From assembly GCF_012034935.1 (NCBI RefSeq), contig NZ_JAATEN010000003.1, forward strand, positions 124,001 to 188,000: 64,000 bases of DNA, in the 5' to 3' direction. The notes below the pieces were generated by a model that saw only the letters and a program-made list of their open reading frames with translations, had not been told where the DNA came from and made no database searches. Shown in pieces: positions 52,422-60,513 of the stretch (the first letter of the stretch is position 1; each line of letters starts with the position of its first letter). The translations under genes were made by a program, and so were the position numbers. The stretch is from Streptomyces zingiberis. Its GTDB lineage: Bacteria; Actinomycetota; Actinomycetes; Streptomycetales; Streptomycetaceae.

Positions 52422-53149
52422 CGCTCACACCATCCGAACCGGCGGATCCGTCGCCGCACGTCTCCCAATGATCACGGAAAGTGACCCCGACGCCGAACAG
52501 CATGGTTGACGTACAGTCACCTGAACAAGCGCTTCGGGCATATTCCGGCGCAAAGGAGTACGCGTACTGCATACTGTGCGACCCACTTCTCCGCCACTCG
52601 AACAGAGCGCGCGGGGGCGCCTTCCGCCGCCCCCAGCGGGGCGCATGCCCGGCAGCCCGGGGCGCACGGGCGGCCGCGGAGAGTGCGCCCGCCGGATACG
52701 GAGCCGGCCCCCGGGGTGCTCCCCCGGGGGCCGGCGCGTTCACGGACGGTGACCGTCTCCGGAAGGCCTCGGCGGGCCCCCGCACGGTCGGTGAGGTGTG
52801 GGAGATCCCTGGGACGGCGGTGACGCCGGGGGCACCACGGGCGGACCACTCGCGCGGCATATGCCGGATGCCGGATGCCACCCGCAGTCACCAGGAGCGG
52901 GCTCCGGGGCCCGGCCCGCGGACCGTCCCGCCGGCGCGGCGCGGCCCGCCCGGAGTCCCGTGATCGACGGAACGGCGCGCCGGCGGATCAGCGGATCGCG
53001 GCGCTCCGCCGCCCTCGGGGCCGGGTACCGCTCCCCTCCCCGGCACCCGCCACACACCCGGGCGCCCGGCGGCGGCCCGACGGCACCGGGGAGCGCGCTC
53101 CCTCACACCGGCCCCGCGCCGGCGCCCTCGGCCGCACGCCGCGCTCGGG
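52422..53149. other. 728-bp gene-free region with AT-rich promoter segment
   Basis: The left 150 bp is markedly less GC-rich and should carry the promoter of the RsbW-like gene. It contains the 12-bp perfect palindrome AGTACGCGTACT (52557-52568), TTGACGTACAGTCAC (52508-52522) and GCATACTGTGCGAC. A plus-strand frame from ATG at 52502 begins MVDVQSPEQALRAYSGAKEY but soon becomes low-complexity and is not called. Further right, GGCATATGCCGGATGCCGG (52857) resembles a motif at 23571. Confidence 0.5.
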
Positions 53150-53701
53150 TCACTCGGGTTCGGGGGTGGTGTGGTACGCGGCGAAGGCCGTCAGCGCCTC
53201 GTCCTCCGAGATCTTCCCGTCCTCGTCGGCGTCGAGGGAGCGTGCGACGGAACGGCGCGCCTCCTCCTCCACGCCCAACGCCTCCAGCAACCGCTCCGCC
53301 TGATCCACCGTCACCGAGACGGTGCCGTTCGCGGTGACGCGTCCCGAGCCGCCGTTGCCGGAGTCCGCGGCGACGGCCATGGCCGCGCGGAGGAACGGCC
53401 GGGCGAGTTCGGCGAAGTTCTCCGGGTTGTCCCGCAGCCGCTTCACCGCTCCGTGGACGAACTCCTCGCGGGTGATGCGCTGGTCGCCGTCCCGGTCGGC
53501 CATGCCCGCCATGCCCTGCCAGAAAGCCTCGGCGCCGCCGTAGAGAGCCTGCCCGCAGTCGGAGCGGGCCGCCGTTCCGAACTCCTTCAGCACGGCCCGG
53601 GCCGCGCCGTGGAAGTCCTCGCGCGAGATGTAGCCGTTGCCGTCCTGATCGAAGGAGGCGAAGCGAGAAGCGATCCTGTGGTCGTACTCAGAGCTGTCCA
53701 C
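53150..53701 (-). CDS. EF-hand calcium-binding protein (calerythrin-like)
   Basis: A 183-residue cytoplasmic protein with three clear EF-hand loops: DQDGNGYISREDF (residues 19-31), DRDGDQRITREEF (about 69-81) and DADEDGKISEDEA (about 155-167); a fourth, degenerate helix-loop-helix (NGTVSVTVDQAERLL) lies between. Size and order fit Streptomyces CabB/calerythrin-type calcium buffers or sensors. The upstream region has a GTTCACCGA direct repeat. No operon partner. Confidence 0.9.
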   Translation of the reverse strand: MDSSEYDHRIASRFASFDQDGNGYISREDFHGAARAVLKEFGTAARSDCGQALYGGAEAFWQGMAGMADRDGDQRITREEFVHGAVKRLRDNPENFAELARPFLRAAMAVAADSGNGGSGRVTANGTVSVTVDQAERLLEALGVEEEARRSVARSLDADEDGKISEDEALTAFAAYHTTPEPE

Positions 53702-54456
53702 GGTGACCTCGGTTGCGTCGTAACGGGGCTGACCTCAGATGATGGTACGTACGTTCGGTGTTGGGGGTGTAGTTCACCGACGTTCACCGATGTGTGGCCC
53801 GGGCGGGGCGCGCACGGCGGTCGCGTGAGAGGGCGGACGGAGCCGGGCGGGGCCGGACACCCGGGAACGGCGGGCCGCGCGGAGGTCCACGGGCAGTGGA
53901 GACCACCAGGACCACCAGGAAAGCGCGCCGCGCCCGGAAGGGCAGGGTGCGGAGGGGGGCGCACCGGAGCGCCGGCCGGTGGTGACGTGGCGACACCCGG
54001 GCGGCCATGGGTACGGCGACGCGAACGCCCCGCCCGGAGGCCGCAGGCGCACCGGGGGCGCAGTGGAGCACGAGGAGCGGCTCTCCCGCGCCGAACGGAG
54101 ACGGACGGACCCCCCGGGGGCGGGCCGGGCCGGGAGACGGCGGAACCAGGCCGGGCGGGAACGGGCGGGGCCGCGCCGCGCGGGCCGAGCCGGAACGGGC
54201 CGGCGGGAAAGGGCCGGGCGGGAACAGGTGGGGAACGGGTGGGAGCAGGCCGCGCGGGAACGGGCGGCGCCCGCCGAGTGGGGGGAGACCGCGCGCCGGC
54301 GGGTTCGGGCCGCGCGGGTCCGGGGGAGGACGCGCGAGGAAAGGCCGGAGCCTGAGCCAGGACCGGCAGACGACCCGGTCTGGGCTCAACCTGGCAGGGC
54401 TCAACCTGGCGGGGATCAACCTGGCAGGGCTCACCGCTCGGGGCAGGAGCCGCCCC
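53702..54456. other. 755-bp gene-free region with promoter-side direct repeats
   Basis: GTTCACCGA occurs at 53772-53780 and 53782-53790 (10-bp spacing) upstream of the EF-hand gene, near GGTACGTACGTTC (53745-53757), and may be its control site. The rest is degenerate CGGGAACGGGCGG-type repeats (54130-54290) and then the 15-bp array at 54382. Open frames on both strands lack gene character. Confidence 0.5.
54382..54441. repeat. 15-bp x4 tandem repeat near the STAS gene stop
   Basis: GGGCTCAACCTGGCA at 54382-54396, near-copies at 54397-54411 and 54412-54426, and a diverged fourth copy to 54441. The array ends 15 bases beyond the STAS stop codon (54457). Each unit holds tca. Confidence 0.85.
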
Positions 54457-54873
54457 TCAGGCCGACAGCGGCTCCGCCGCCTCGTCCAGGGCGGAGGCGA
54501 CGTCCGGGTAGACCTCGAAGAGCCGGCGGACGCCGAGCGCCGCGAGCACCCGGTTGACGTGCGAGCCGTCCTCCGCCCCGCGGGCGGGGAGGATCAGCCG
54601 CAGTCTTCCCTGGCAGGAACGCATCAGGCGGCGCGCCGCGACGAGTACCCCGACCCCGCTGGAGTCGCAGAACCGGACACCGGAGAGGTCGAGCACCAGG
54701 CTGTGCCGGCCGTCGGCCACCGCGTCGTGGACGTGCTGGCGCACCGCCGGGGAGGTCACCAGGTCCATCTCTCCCGAGACATGGAGGATCGCCCAGACAC
54801 CCTGCTCGTCTTCCTTCACCTTCAAGGTCACGCGCGCGAAGTCCCTTTCTCCTCTGGAACAGGAATCAGCCAT
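54457..54873 (-). CDS. STAS domain anti-sigma factor antagonist
   Basis: A 138-residue STAS protein. The core shows VWAILHVSGEMDLVTSPAVRQHVHDAV, LVLDLSGVRFCDSSGVGVLVAARRLM with the phosphorylatable serine in CDSSGVG (about residue 76), and LRLILPARG. In the partner-switching model an RsbW-like kinase phosphorylates this serine. ATG at 54873 (MADSCSRGERDFARVTLKV) is preferred to the longer open frame. Divergent from an ECF sigma gene; the pair may belong to one regulatory unit. Confidence 0.9.
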   Translation of the reverse strand: MADSCSRGERDFARVTLKVKEDEQGVWAILHVSGEMDLVTSPAVRQHVHDAVADGRHSLVLDLSGVRFCDSSGVGVLVAARRLMRSCQGRLRLILPARGAEDGSHVNRVLAALGVRRLFEVYPDVASALDEAAEPLSA

Positions 54874-55118
54874 TCCTGCTCCGCTGTCCGACCACTCTCC
54901 CCCACAACGCCCTGTGCCATGCCGCTCCCGGACGACTCTAGGCACTGCCCGGCCCGAGTTGGGCGGTCACAGGCCGCAAAGTGACGAGATCTATACCATC
55001 CGGGTTCCCGGCGACCGCCCGTTGCCGCAAACCGGCGTGCGCCGCTGTGGCCGCCGTTACATTCGGGAACGGCCCCGGCCACGGGCGCCGACGACAGCAC
55101 GGCACGGTTGGGGGCCGT

Positions 55119-55757
55119 GTGACGAACGACGCACCACTGCGGTGGGACCGCACGATGCAGCAGCGGCTGGCGCGCGGGGAGGCCGCCGCGCTCGGTGAAC
55201 TGTACGACCGCTTCGCCTCCCTCGTTCACGGACTGGCCTACCGGGTGCTCGGCGAGGAGGGCGAGGCCGACCGCGTCACGCGCGAGGTCTTCGCCCACCT
55301 CTGGGAGCACCCCGAGAGTTATGACGTGAAACAGGGCCCGATGCGTTCCTGGGTCGCCGCGCTCGCGCAACGGCGGTCCGTCCAGCGCTTGCGCGCCACC
55401 GAGGCGGAGCTGATGCGGACCGCCGGTGGCCGCACCCCGGACGAGGTCGAGAGGAAGATCCACACGGCGGCCCGCGCCGCCCGCGCCGACTACATCGTCA
55501 CCTCGATGCCGGCCCCTCTCCGGGACGCATTGGAACTCGCCTACTTCCGGCGGCGCGACTACCGCGAGGCCGCCGCCGATCTCGGGGTCACGGAGGACGA
55601 GGCACGGCGGCGGCTCCGGCTGGGCCTGCAACTGCTCTCCTCCGCCGAACACCGCCCCACGGGTCAGGACACCCCCGGCCACCACCGGGCGGGCCACGGC
55701 GCCGGCGGGCACCGCGCCGGCGGCGCCCCGGCGGCCGGACACCGGAGAAGCCCGTGA
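55119..55757 (+). CDS. ECF sigma factor
   Basis: A 212-residue sigma-70 family protein. Region 2: ALGELYDRFASLVHGLAYRVLGEEGEADRVTREVFAHLWEHPESYD; region 4: MPAPLRDALELAYFRRRDYREAAADLGVTEDEARRRLRLGLQLL. The C-terminal 35 residues are His/Gly-rich (GHHRAGHGAGGHRAGG), unusual and possibly metal-binding. GTG at 55119 is selected at the start of the conserved part. The TGA stop overlaps the GTG of the anti-sigma gene. The partner is a zinc-finger protein, suggesting a redox-type or metal switch. Confidence 0.88.
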   Translation: MTNDAPLRWDRTMQQRLARGEAAALGELYDRFASLVHGLAYRVLGEEGEADRVTREVFAHLWEHPESYDVKQGPMRSWVAALAQRRSVQRLRATEAELMRTAGGRTPDEVERKIHTAARAARADYIVTSMPAPLRDALELAYFRRRDYREAAADLGVTEDEARRRLRLGLQLLSSAEHRPTGQDTPGHHRAGHGAGGHRAGGAPAAGHRRSP

Positions 55758-57109
55758 CCGGCCCGCCCGGTCCGTCCGCCGACCGCTCCGGGCCGCAACC
55801 CGGCCGGCAACCCGGCCCGTGTCCCCGCCCACGGCCGGGCACGGATCCCGCCGCCCCGTTCCCCGGCTCCCCCGGATCTGCCGGCTCCGCCCCGCACGGC
55901 GTCCTCAAGTCCCTGCTCGGCGCCTGGGCGCTCGCCGCGTGCTCCGCCGAGGAGACGGCCACCGTCGAGGCCCACCTCACCGATTGCGCGCCCTGCGCCG
56001 ACGAGGCGCTGCGGCTGCGGGACGCGGTGGGCCTGCTCCATCCCGAGGACAACCTCGACCTCGACCCCCGGCTGCGCTCCCAGGTGCTGGCCGGCTGCCT
56101 GGACCGCCGCCCGGCCCGGGTGCCCGTACCCGAGTGGGCCGCGCCCTACGACGCGGAGACGGCCCGGCTCGACGCGCTGCTGCGGGACATGGGCGAGGCG
56201 GAATGGCGGGCCCCGGTCCAGCTGGCGTGGTTCGACGGGCGGCGGTCCGTCAGCCGGGACGTCCCCGTGGCCGAGGTGCTCTCCCGGCTGACCCGGAAGG
56301 ACGGGCTGGTGGGCACCGTCCTCGGCCTGGGCCGTCCGCCGGGCGGCGCGACGGCCCCGGACGCTCCGGGCGGCCGACGCCCCACCGGAGCCGGAGAGAC
56401 CGCCGCGGCCGCCGCCGGTTCGCCCGGGGCCGGGGAGGGGGACGGGGCCGGGGCCGGGGACGGCGTCACGGACGTACCCTCCGGCGGAGCCCTCGCGTAC
56501 CGGAGCCCCGGGGCCCGGGGCGGGGCCGCTCCCCCACCGGGGGCGCGCCGCGCCTGGCGGGAGCAGACGCACGCCCTCGTCCGCGCCGTCTCCCTCCGCG
56601 AGACGCACGGCCTGACCGTGCCCTACAGCGGAGTGGCCCTGCCCCTCAGCGACTCCTTCCTGGAGCGGGCCTTCGCCTGCTGGGTGCGCGCCTGGGACAT
56701 CGCCGAGGCCGTCGACTACCCGTACGCGCCGCCGCTCCCGGCGCACCTCCACCGTCTGATCGACCTGACGGCGCGGCTGCTGCCGGGCGCGCTGACGGGA
56801 CGGCGCCGGGCCGGTCCGGCGGAGCGGCCGCCCGGGCCCGCCGCGATCGGCTCGCCGGCCCGGACGCTCCATCTGGAGGTGGAGGGCAGCGGCGGCGGTG
56901 ACTGGTACATCCCCCTGGACCCGGCGGGCGCGCCGGCGTCGGGGGAGCGGGCCGTGGCCCATGTCGCGCTGGACGGAACGGAGTTCTGCCGTCTCGCCGC
57001 CGGACGCATACCACCGGAGGAAGCGGCGGCGGGCCAGGAAGGCGACCGGCGGGTGATCCACGACGTCCTGACCGCGGCCGCCGCCCTTTCGCGGTTGCAA
57101 CCTGTCTGA
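55754..57109 (+). CDS. Zinc-finger anti-sigma factor fused to a maleylpyruvate-isomerase-like domain
   Basis: A 451-residue protein overlapping the sigma gene by GTGA. After a Pro-rich start, residues 48-95 form a ZAS zinc finger with VEAHLTDCAPCADEA (H74, C78, C81). Residues about 135-300 form a DinB/MDMPI-type domain (YDAETARLDALLRDMGEAEW, VAEVLSRLTRKDGLVG), interrupted by Gly/Ala-rich segments, and a C-terminal SCP2-like part (LHLEVEGSGGGDWYIPLD, VAHVALDGTEFCRLAAGR). No transmembrane helix is evident, so it is a soluble anti-sigma factor. The MDMPI part may sense mycothiol or a related thiol; this is inferred from the fold. Confidence 0.85.
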   Translation: MTGPPGPSADRSGPQPGRQPGPCPRPRPGTDPAAPFPGSPGSAGSAPHGVLKSLLGAWALAACSAEETATVEAHLTDCAPCADEALRLRDAVGLLHPEDNLDLDPRLRSQVLAGCLDRRPARVPVPEWAAPYDAETARLDALLRDMGEAEWRAPVQLAWFDGRRSVSRDVPVAEVLSRLTRKDGLVGTVLGLGRPPGGATAPDAPGGRRPTGAGETAAAAAGSPGAGEGDGAGAGDGVTDVPSGGALAYRSPGARGGAAPPPGARRAWREQTHALVRAVSLRETHGLTVPYSGVALPLSDSFLERAFACWVRAWDIAEAVDYPYAPPLPAHLHRLIDLTARLLPGALTGRRRAGPAERPPGPAAIGSPARTLHLEVEGSGGGDWYIPLDPAGAPASGERAVAHVALDGTEFCRLAAGRIPPEEAAAGQEGDRRVIHDVLTAAAALSRLQPV

Positions 57110-57226
57110 CCCCCGGGCCGCTCTCCGGCCTCGTCCCGTCCTCCGCCGGCGCGGAGCGGGAAGGCCGGGAGCGGGAGCGCGGGAGCGGGGATGGAGACGC
57201 GGAAGGGCCCGGTGAACGGAGGGCCC

Positions 57227-57268
57227 GGTGAACGGGGTCAGGTGAACGGGGTCAGGTGAACGGGGTCA
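57227..57268. repeat. 14-bp x3 perfect repeat giving TGA in all frames at the purU end
   Basis: GGTGAACGGGGTCA occurs three times exactly (57227-57240, 57241-57254, 57255-57268). On the minus strand it gives TGA at 57266 (the purU stop), 57252 and 57238, one in each reading frame. Confidence 0.95.
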
Positions 57269-58210
57269 GGTGAAGACGACCGTCCGGTGGCCGTTGAGCA
57301 GCACCCGGTGCTCGCTGTGCCACTTCACCGCGCGGGCCAGCGCCTGGCATTCCACGTCCCGGCCGACCGCCACGAGCTGCTGCGGGGTCACCTCGTGCCC
57401 CACCCGCTCGACCTCCTGCTCGATGATCGGGCCCTCGTCGAGATCCGCCGTCACGTAGTGCGCGGTGGCGCCGATCAGCTTCACGCCCCGGGCGTGCGCC
57501 TGGTGGTACGGCTTGGCGCCCTTGAAGCTCGGCAGGAAGGAGTGGTGGATGTTGATGATCCGCCCGGAGAGCTGCTTGCACAGGTCGTCCGAGAGCACCT
57601 GCATGTAGCGGGCCAGCACCACCAGTTCGACCCGCTCGGTGCGCACCAGCTCCAGCAGCCACGCCTCCGCCTCGGCCTTGTTCTCCCTGGTGACGGGGGT
57701 GTGGTGGAAGGGGATGCCGTAGGACTCCACCAGTTCCCGGAAGTCCTCGTGGTTGGAGACCACGGCGGCGATCTCGACGGGCAGCGCGCCGATGCGGGTG
57801 CGGAACAGCAGGTCGTTGAGGCAGTGGCCGAACTTGCTGACCATGAGGATGACGCGCATCCGCTCCTCGGCCCGGTGCAGCTGCCAGTCCATCCGGAAGG
57901 AGTCGCCGATGGCGGCGAAGCTGGCCCGGAGCTTCTCCAGGGTCACCGGCTCCTGCCCGGCGGAGCCGTCCTCACCCGGCGCGCGGTCGCCGTACCGCTC
58001 CCGGCCGCCGGAGCCGCCGCTGAAGTGCACCCGCATGAAGAACAGCCCGGTGTCCCGGTCGCCGAACTGCTGGCTGTCCTCGATGTTGCAGCCGGTCATG
58101 AAGAGATAGCTGGACACGGCGTGGACGATGCCCTGCCGGTCGGGGCAGGACAGGGTGAGGATGTACTGCTCGGGGAGATGCCCTGGGGCGGCGGGCTGCG
58201 ACTCGGTCAT
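57266..58210 (-). CDS. purU: Formyltetrahydrofolate deformylase
   Basis: A 314-residue enzyme that hydrolyses 10-formyl-tetrahydrofolate to formate and tetrahydrofolate, balancing one-carbon units. The N-terminal ACT domain (YILTLSCPDRQGIVHAVSSYLF) and the formyltransferase domain with FGHCLNDLLFR, INIHHSFLPSFKGAKPYHQAHARGVKLIGATAHYVT and LDEGPIIEQEV are all present, including the catalytic Asn-His-Asp set. A Gly/Arg/Glu-rich insertion of about 25 residues sits after GLFFMRVHF. ATG at 58210 gives the family start. The stop lies in a 14-bp repeat. Confidence 0.95.
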   Translation of the reverse strand: MTESQPAAPGHLPEQYILTLSCPDRQGIVHAVSSYLFMTGCNIEDSQQFGDRDTGLFFMRVHFSGGSGGRERYGDRAPGEDGSAGQEPVTLEKLRASFAAIGDSFRMDWQLHRAEERMRVILMVSKFGHCLNDLLFRTRIGALPVEIAAVVSNHEDFRELVESYGIPFHHTPVTRENKAEAEAWLLELVRTERVELVVLARYMQVLSDDLCKQLSGRIINIHHSFLPSFKGAKPYHQAHARGVKLIGATAHYVTADLDEGPIIEQEVERVGHEVTPQQLVAVGRDVECQALARAVKWHSEHRVLLNGHRTVVFT

Positions 58211-58373
58211 GACCCCATAGGGTCCCACATCCGGTGGGTTCCCCCGCCGCCGCCACCGCGGCGTCCGGCGGCCGCCCGGCCACCCGTCGCCACCGCCCGT
58301 CACCCACCGGGCGTGCGGCCCGGCCCGCGGCTCAGACCTGCCGGGCCCCGGCCCCGGGCCCCGCGCCCCGCAC

Positions 58374-58415
58374 ATCAGGCCCCGGCCATCAGGCCCCGGC
58401 CATCAGGCCCCGGGC
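58374..58415. repeat. 14-bp x3 repeat downstream of the SCO4402-like gene
   Basis: CATCAGGCCCCGGC occurs at 58374, 58388 and 58402 (the last base of the final copy varies). Minus-strand TGA codons fall at 58403, 58389 and 58375, in three different frames, 18-60 bases beyond the gene's own stop at 58433. Confidence 0.9.
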
Positions 58416-58432
58416 GCCGGGCCGCGCCGTCC

Positions 58433-58879
58433 TCAGACCGCCCGGGACATCAGCGCGAGCGCGTCCAGCGTGCGCGGCGGGGCGTCCGGGTCCTCGCCGT
58501 CGCTCTGGGCCAGGCGTACGTGGGCCTCGCGCGCGGCGCGGACCGCTTCCGGCCAGCCGTGGTGTTCGAGGTAGGCGGCGACGTGGGCGTCCGCGCCCAC
58601 CTGGTGCATGATCCGGAGCACCCGGAGCACCGCGACGTCGACCAGCGCGGCCTCCTGCGAGTCCCGGAAGATCGTCCCGACGTATTTCTCCGCCGACCAG
58701 TTGTCGAGCCAGGTGTCCTCGACCAGCCGGTAGACGGCGTCGGTCACATCCCCGTACCCCTCCCGTCCGGCGAGCCAGCACTCGCGCTGGAAGACGGGGT
58801 CCGAGAGCATGTGCAGCCCGGAACGGACGCTGGCGCGCCAGCGCCACCACGGCATGTCGTTGAGCGGCATACCGCCCAT
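58433..58879 (-). CDS. Conserved hypothetical protein (SCO4402-like)
   Basis: A 148-residue soluble protein, MGGMPLNDMPWWRWRASVRS then LHMLSDPVFQRECWLAGREG and a helical body with DTWLDNWSAEKYVGTIFRDSQEAALV and ending DALALMSRAV. It is well conserved in Streptomyces as far as I recall, without a known function. ATG at 58879 is chosen; one at 58870 is equally possible. No signal or membrane segment. No operon partner is close; purU is downstream on the same strand, 222 bp away. Confidence 0.75.
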   Translation of the reverse strand: MGGMPLNDMPWWRWRASVRSGLHMLSDPVFQRECWLAGREGYGDVTDAVYRLVEDTWLDNWSAEKYVGTIFRDSQEAALVDVAVLRVLRIMHQVGADAHVAAYLEHHGWPEAVRAAREAHVRLAQSDGEDPDAPPRTLDALALMSRAV

Positions 58880-59062
58880 ACTGAGTGAGCGGTGGCCGCG
58901 ACGGGAAGACCTCTCTGACCTCTCTACGCCCTGCACGGTACGGAATGCTACGTTCCACGCATCCCCGGCCCGTGATCGCCCCCCGGCTGTTCACCCGCCG
59001 GTCACTCCCGGTCGACCTCTCCACACAGCAGAGTTACCGGCCGGGCGGAATCGTCCGGGGCC

Positions 59063-60397
59063 ATGACCGGACGAACGTGCCCCACCCCTCGCTTTCCGCG
59101 CACGTCGTTGACCGTCGCGGCGGCGGCCCTCTGCGCCTCCCTGCTGCTCACCGGCTGTGCCACCCTCACCGGCTCCGCCGGCGCATCCGGCGAATCCGGG
59201 GGGAAAGCCCCGGTCACGGTGATGACCTGGGCCCCGGAATCCACCTCGGCCACCAACATGCCGGGGATGCCCGCCATGGCCAAGACCTACGCGCGCTGGG
59301 TCAACGCGCGCGGCGGCGTGGGCGGGCACGAACTGCGCGTCCTCACCTGCAACGAGCGCAACGACACGGTCAGCGCGGCCCGTTGCGCGCGCCGCGCCGC
59401 CGCCGGGAACGTCGTCGCCGTCGTCGGCTCCTACAGCCAGCACGGGCGCGCCTTCATGTCGCCGCTGGAGGCCGAGGGCATTCCCTACATCGGCGGATAC
59501 GGCGTCACGGACGAGGAGTTCAGCAGCCCGCTCTCCTACCCCGTCAACGGCGGGAACGCCACCCTGATCGCCGGCAGCGGCCGGCAGCTCGCCGCCCACC
59601 GGTGCGAACGCGTCACCCTGGTCCGCCCGGACACCATAGGCGGTGACCGGATGCCCTCACTCATCAGCGCCGGGCTGGCCGAGGGGAGCGCCGGGACCGA
59701 GGGCGCGGCCGCCGACGTACGCGCCCCGGAGGACGCCTCGGAGTACACCCGGCAGGGTGAACGCGCCCTGGACCTGCTGGACATCGACGAGCGGGGCACC
59801 GACGGCGCCTGCGTGACCGCGGCGCTCGGCGAGCGCACCGACGCCTTCTTCGACTCCTTCCGCCGGCTGCGGGAGGACGGCGACGGGATCCGGCTGGCCT
59901 CCGTGCTCGGCAGCGTCCAGCAGTCCCTGGTGGACCGCACCGGCGGGGCCGGTGGCCCGTTCGAGGGCGCCGACGTCACCGGCTGGTACCCGGCCGCGGA
60001 CGACCCCGCCTGGGACCGGATGCGCGCGGTCGTGCGGGAACACGCCTTCGGGGACAACCGCGTCGACGTCACCGATCCCGGCGCGCAGACCACCTGGATC
60101 GCCTACACCGTGCTGCACCGGCTGATCGACTCGCTCGGCCGGGAGGCCGTCACGGCCCGCTCGCTGCGCCGGGCGCTGGATTCCGGCGCCGGCGCCGACG
60201 GCATCGACACCGGTGGGCTGACGCCGCGGCTGAGCTGGAACTCCTCCGACCATCCGGGCACGACCGAATTCCCCCGCATCGCCAACACGATGGTCTCCTT
60301 CCAGCGGGTGCGGGAAGGCCGGCTGGTGGCCGCGCGCGACGGCTTCGTCGACGTCGGCCCCACCCTGGAACGGCGCCGGAGCACCACCACGGACTGA
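59063..60397 (+). CDS. Lipoprotein, branched-chain-amino-acid-type ABC substrate-binding protein
   Basis: A 444-residue Leu/Ile/Val-binding-protein-like type I periplasmic-binding fold. Signal peptide with lipobox LLTGC (lipidated Cys32). Mature part: APVTVMTWAPESTSATNMPG, ARWVNARGGVGGHELRVLTC, VVAVVGSYSQHGRAFMSPLEAEGIPYIGGYG and TTWIAYTVLHRLIDSLG. No permease or ATPase genes are next to it, so it may be an orphan receptor or share a transporter; some such proteins act as sensors. The ligand is unknown. Confidence 0.88.
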   Translation: MTGRTCPTPRFPRTSLTVAAAALCASLLLTGCATLTGSAGASGESGGKAPVTVMTWAPESTSATNMPGMPAMAKTYARWVNARGGVGGHELRVLTCNERNDTVSAARCARRAAAGNVVAVVGSYSQHGRAFMSPLEAEGIPYIGGYGVTDEEFSSPLSYPVNGGNATLIAGSGRQLAAHRCERVTLVRPDTIGGDRMPSLISAGLAEGSAGTEGAAADVRAPEDASEYTRQGERALDLLDIDERGTDGACVTAALGERTDAFFDSFRRLREDGDGIRLASVLGSVQQSLVDRTGGAGGPFEGADVTGWYPAADDPAWDRMRAVVREHAFGDNRVDVTDPGAQTTWIAYTVLHRLIDSLGREAVTARSLRRALDSGAGADGIDTGGLTPRLSWNSSDHPGTTEFPRIANTMVSFQRVREGRLVAARDGFVDVGPTLERRRSTTTD

Positions 60398-60471
60398 GCC
60401 GGGCGGCCGCCGGGGGCGGGCCACCCGGCCCGGGGGTCCCGGTCCCGCCCGGCACGGCGCCGGCCGTCCGT

Positions 60472-60513
60472 CAGAGCTGGATGTACAGAGCTGGATGTTC
60501 AGAGCTGGATGTA
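60472..60513. repeat. 14-bp x3 repeat over a stop codon
   Basis: CAGAGCTGGATGTA at 60472 and 60500, and the T-ending variant at 60486. The stop TGA of the membrane protein gene is at 60499-60501 on the minus strand; a second TGA follows at 60471-60473. The last codons (YIQL) are thus duplicated beyond the stop. Confidence 0.9.

Noticed and set aside
54378..54432. Translation GLNLAGLNLAGINLAGL resembling a pentapeptide-repeat protein
   Set aside because: Only four units, no start or flanking domain, and the DNA is a 15-bp tandem repeat in the STAS gene 3' region.
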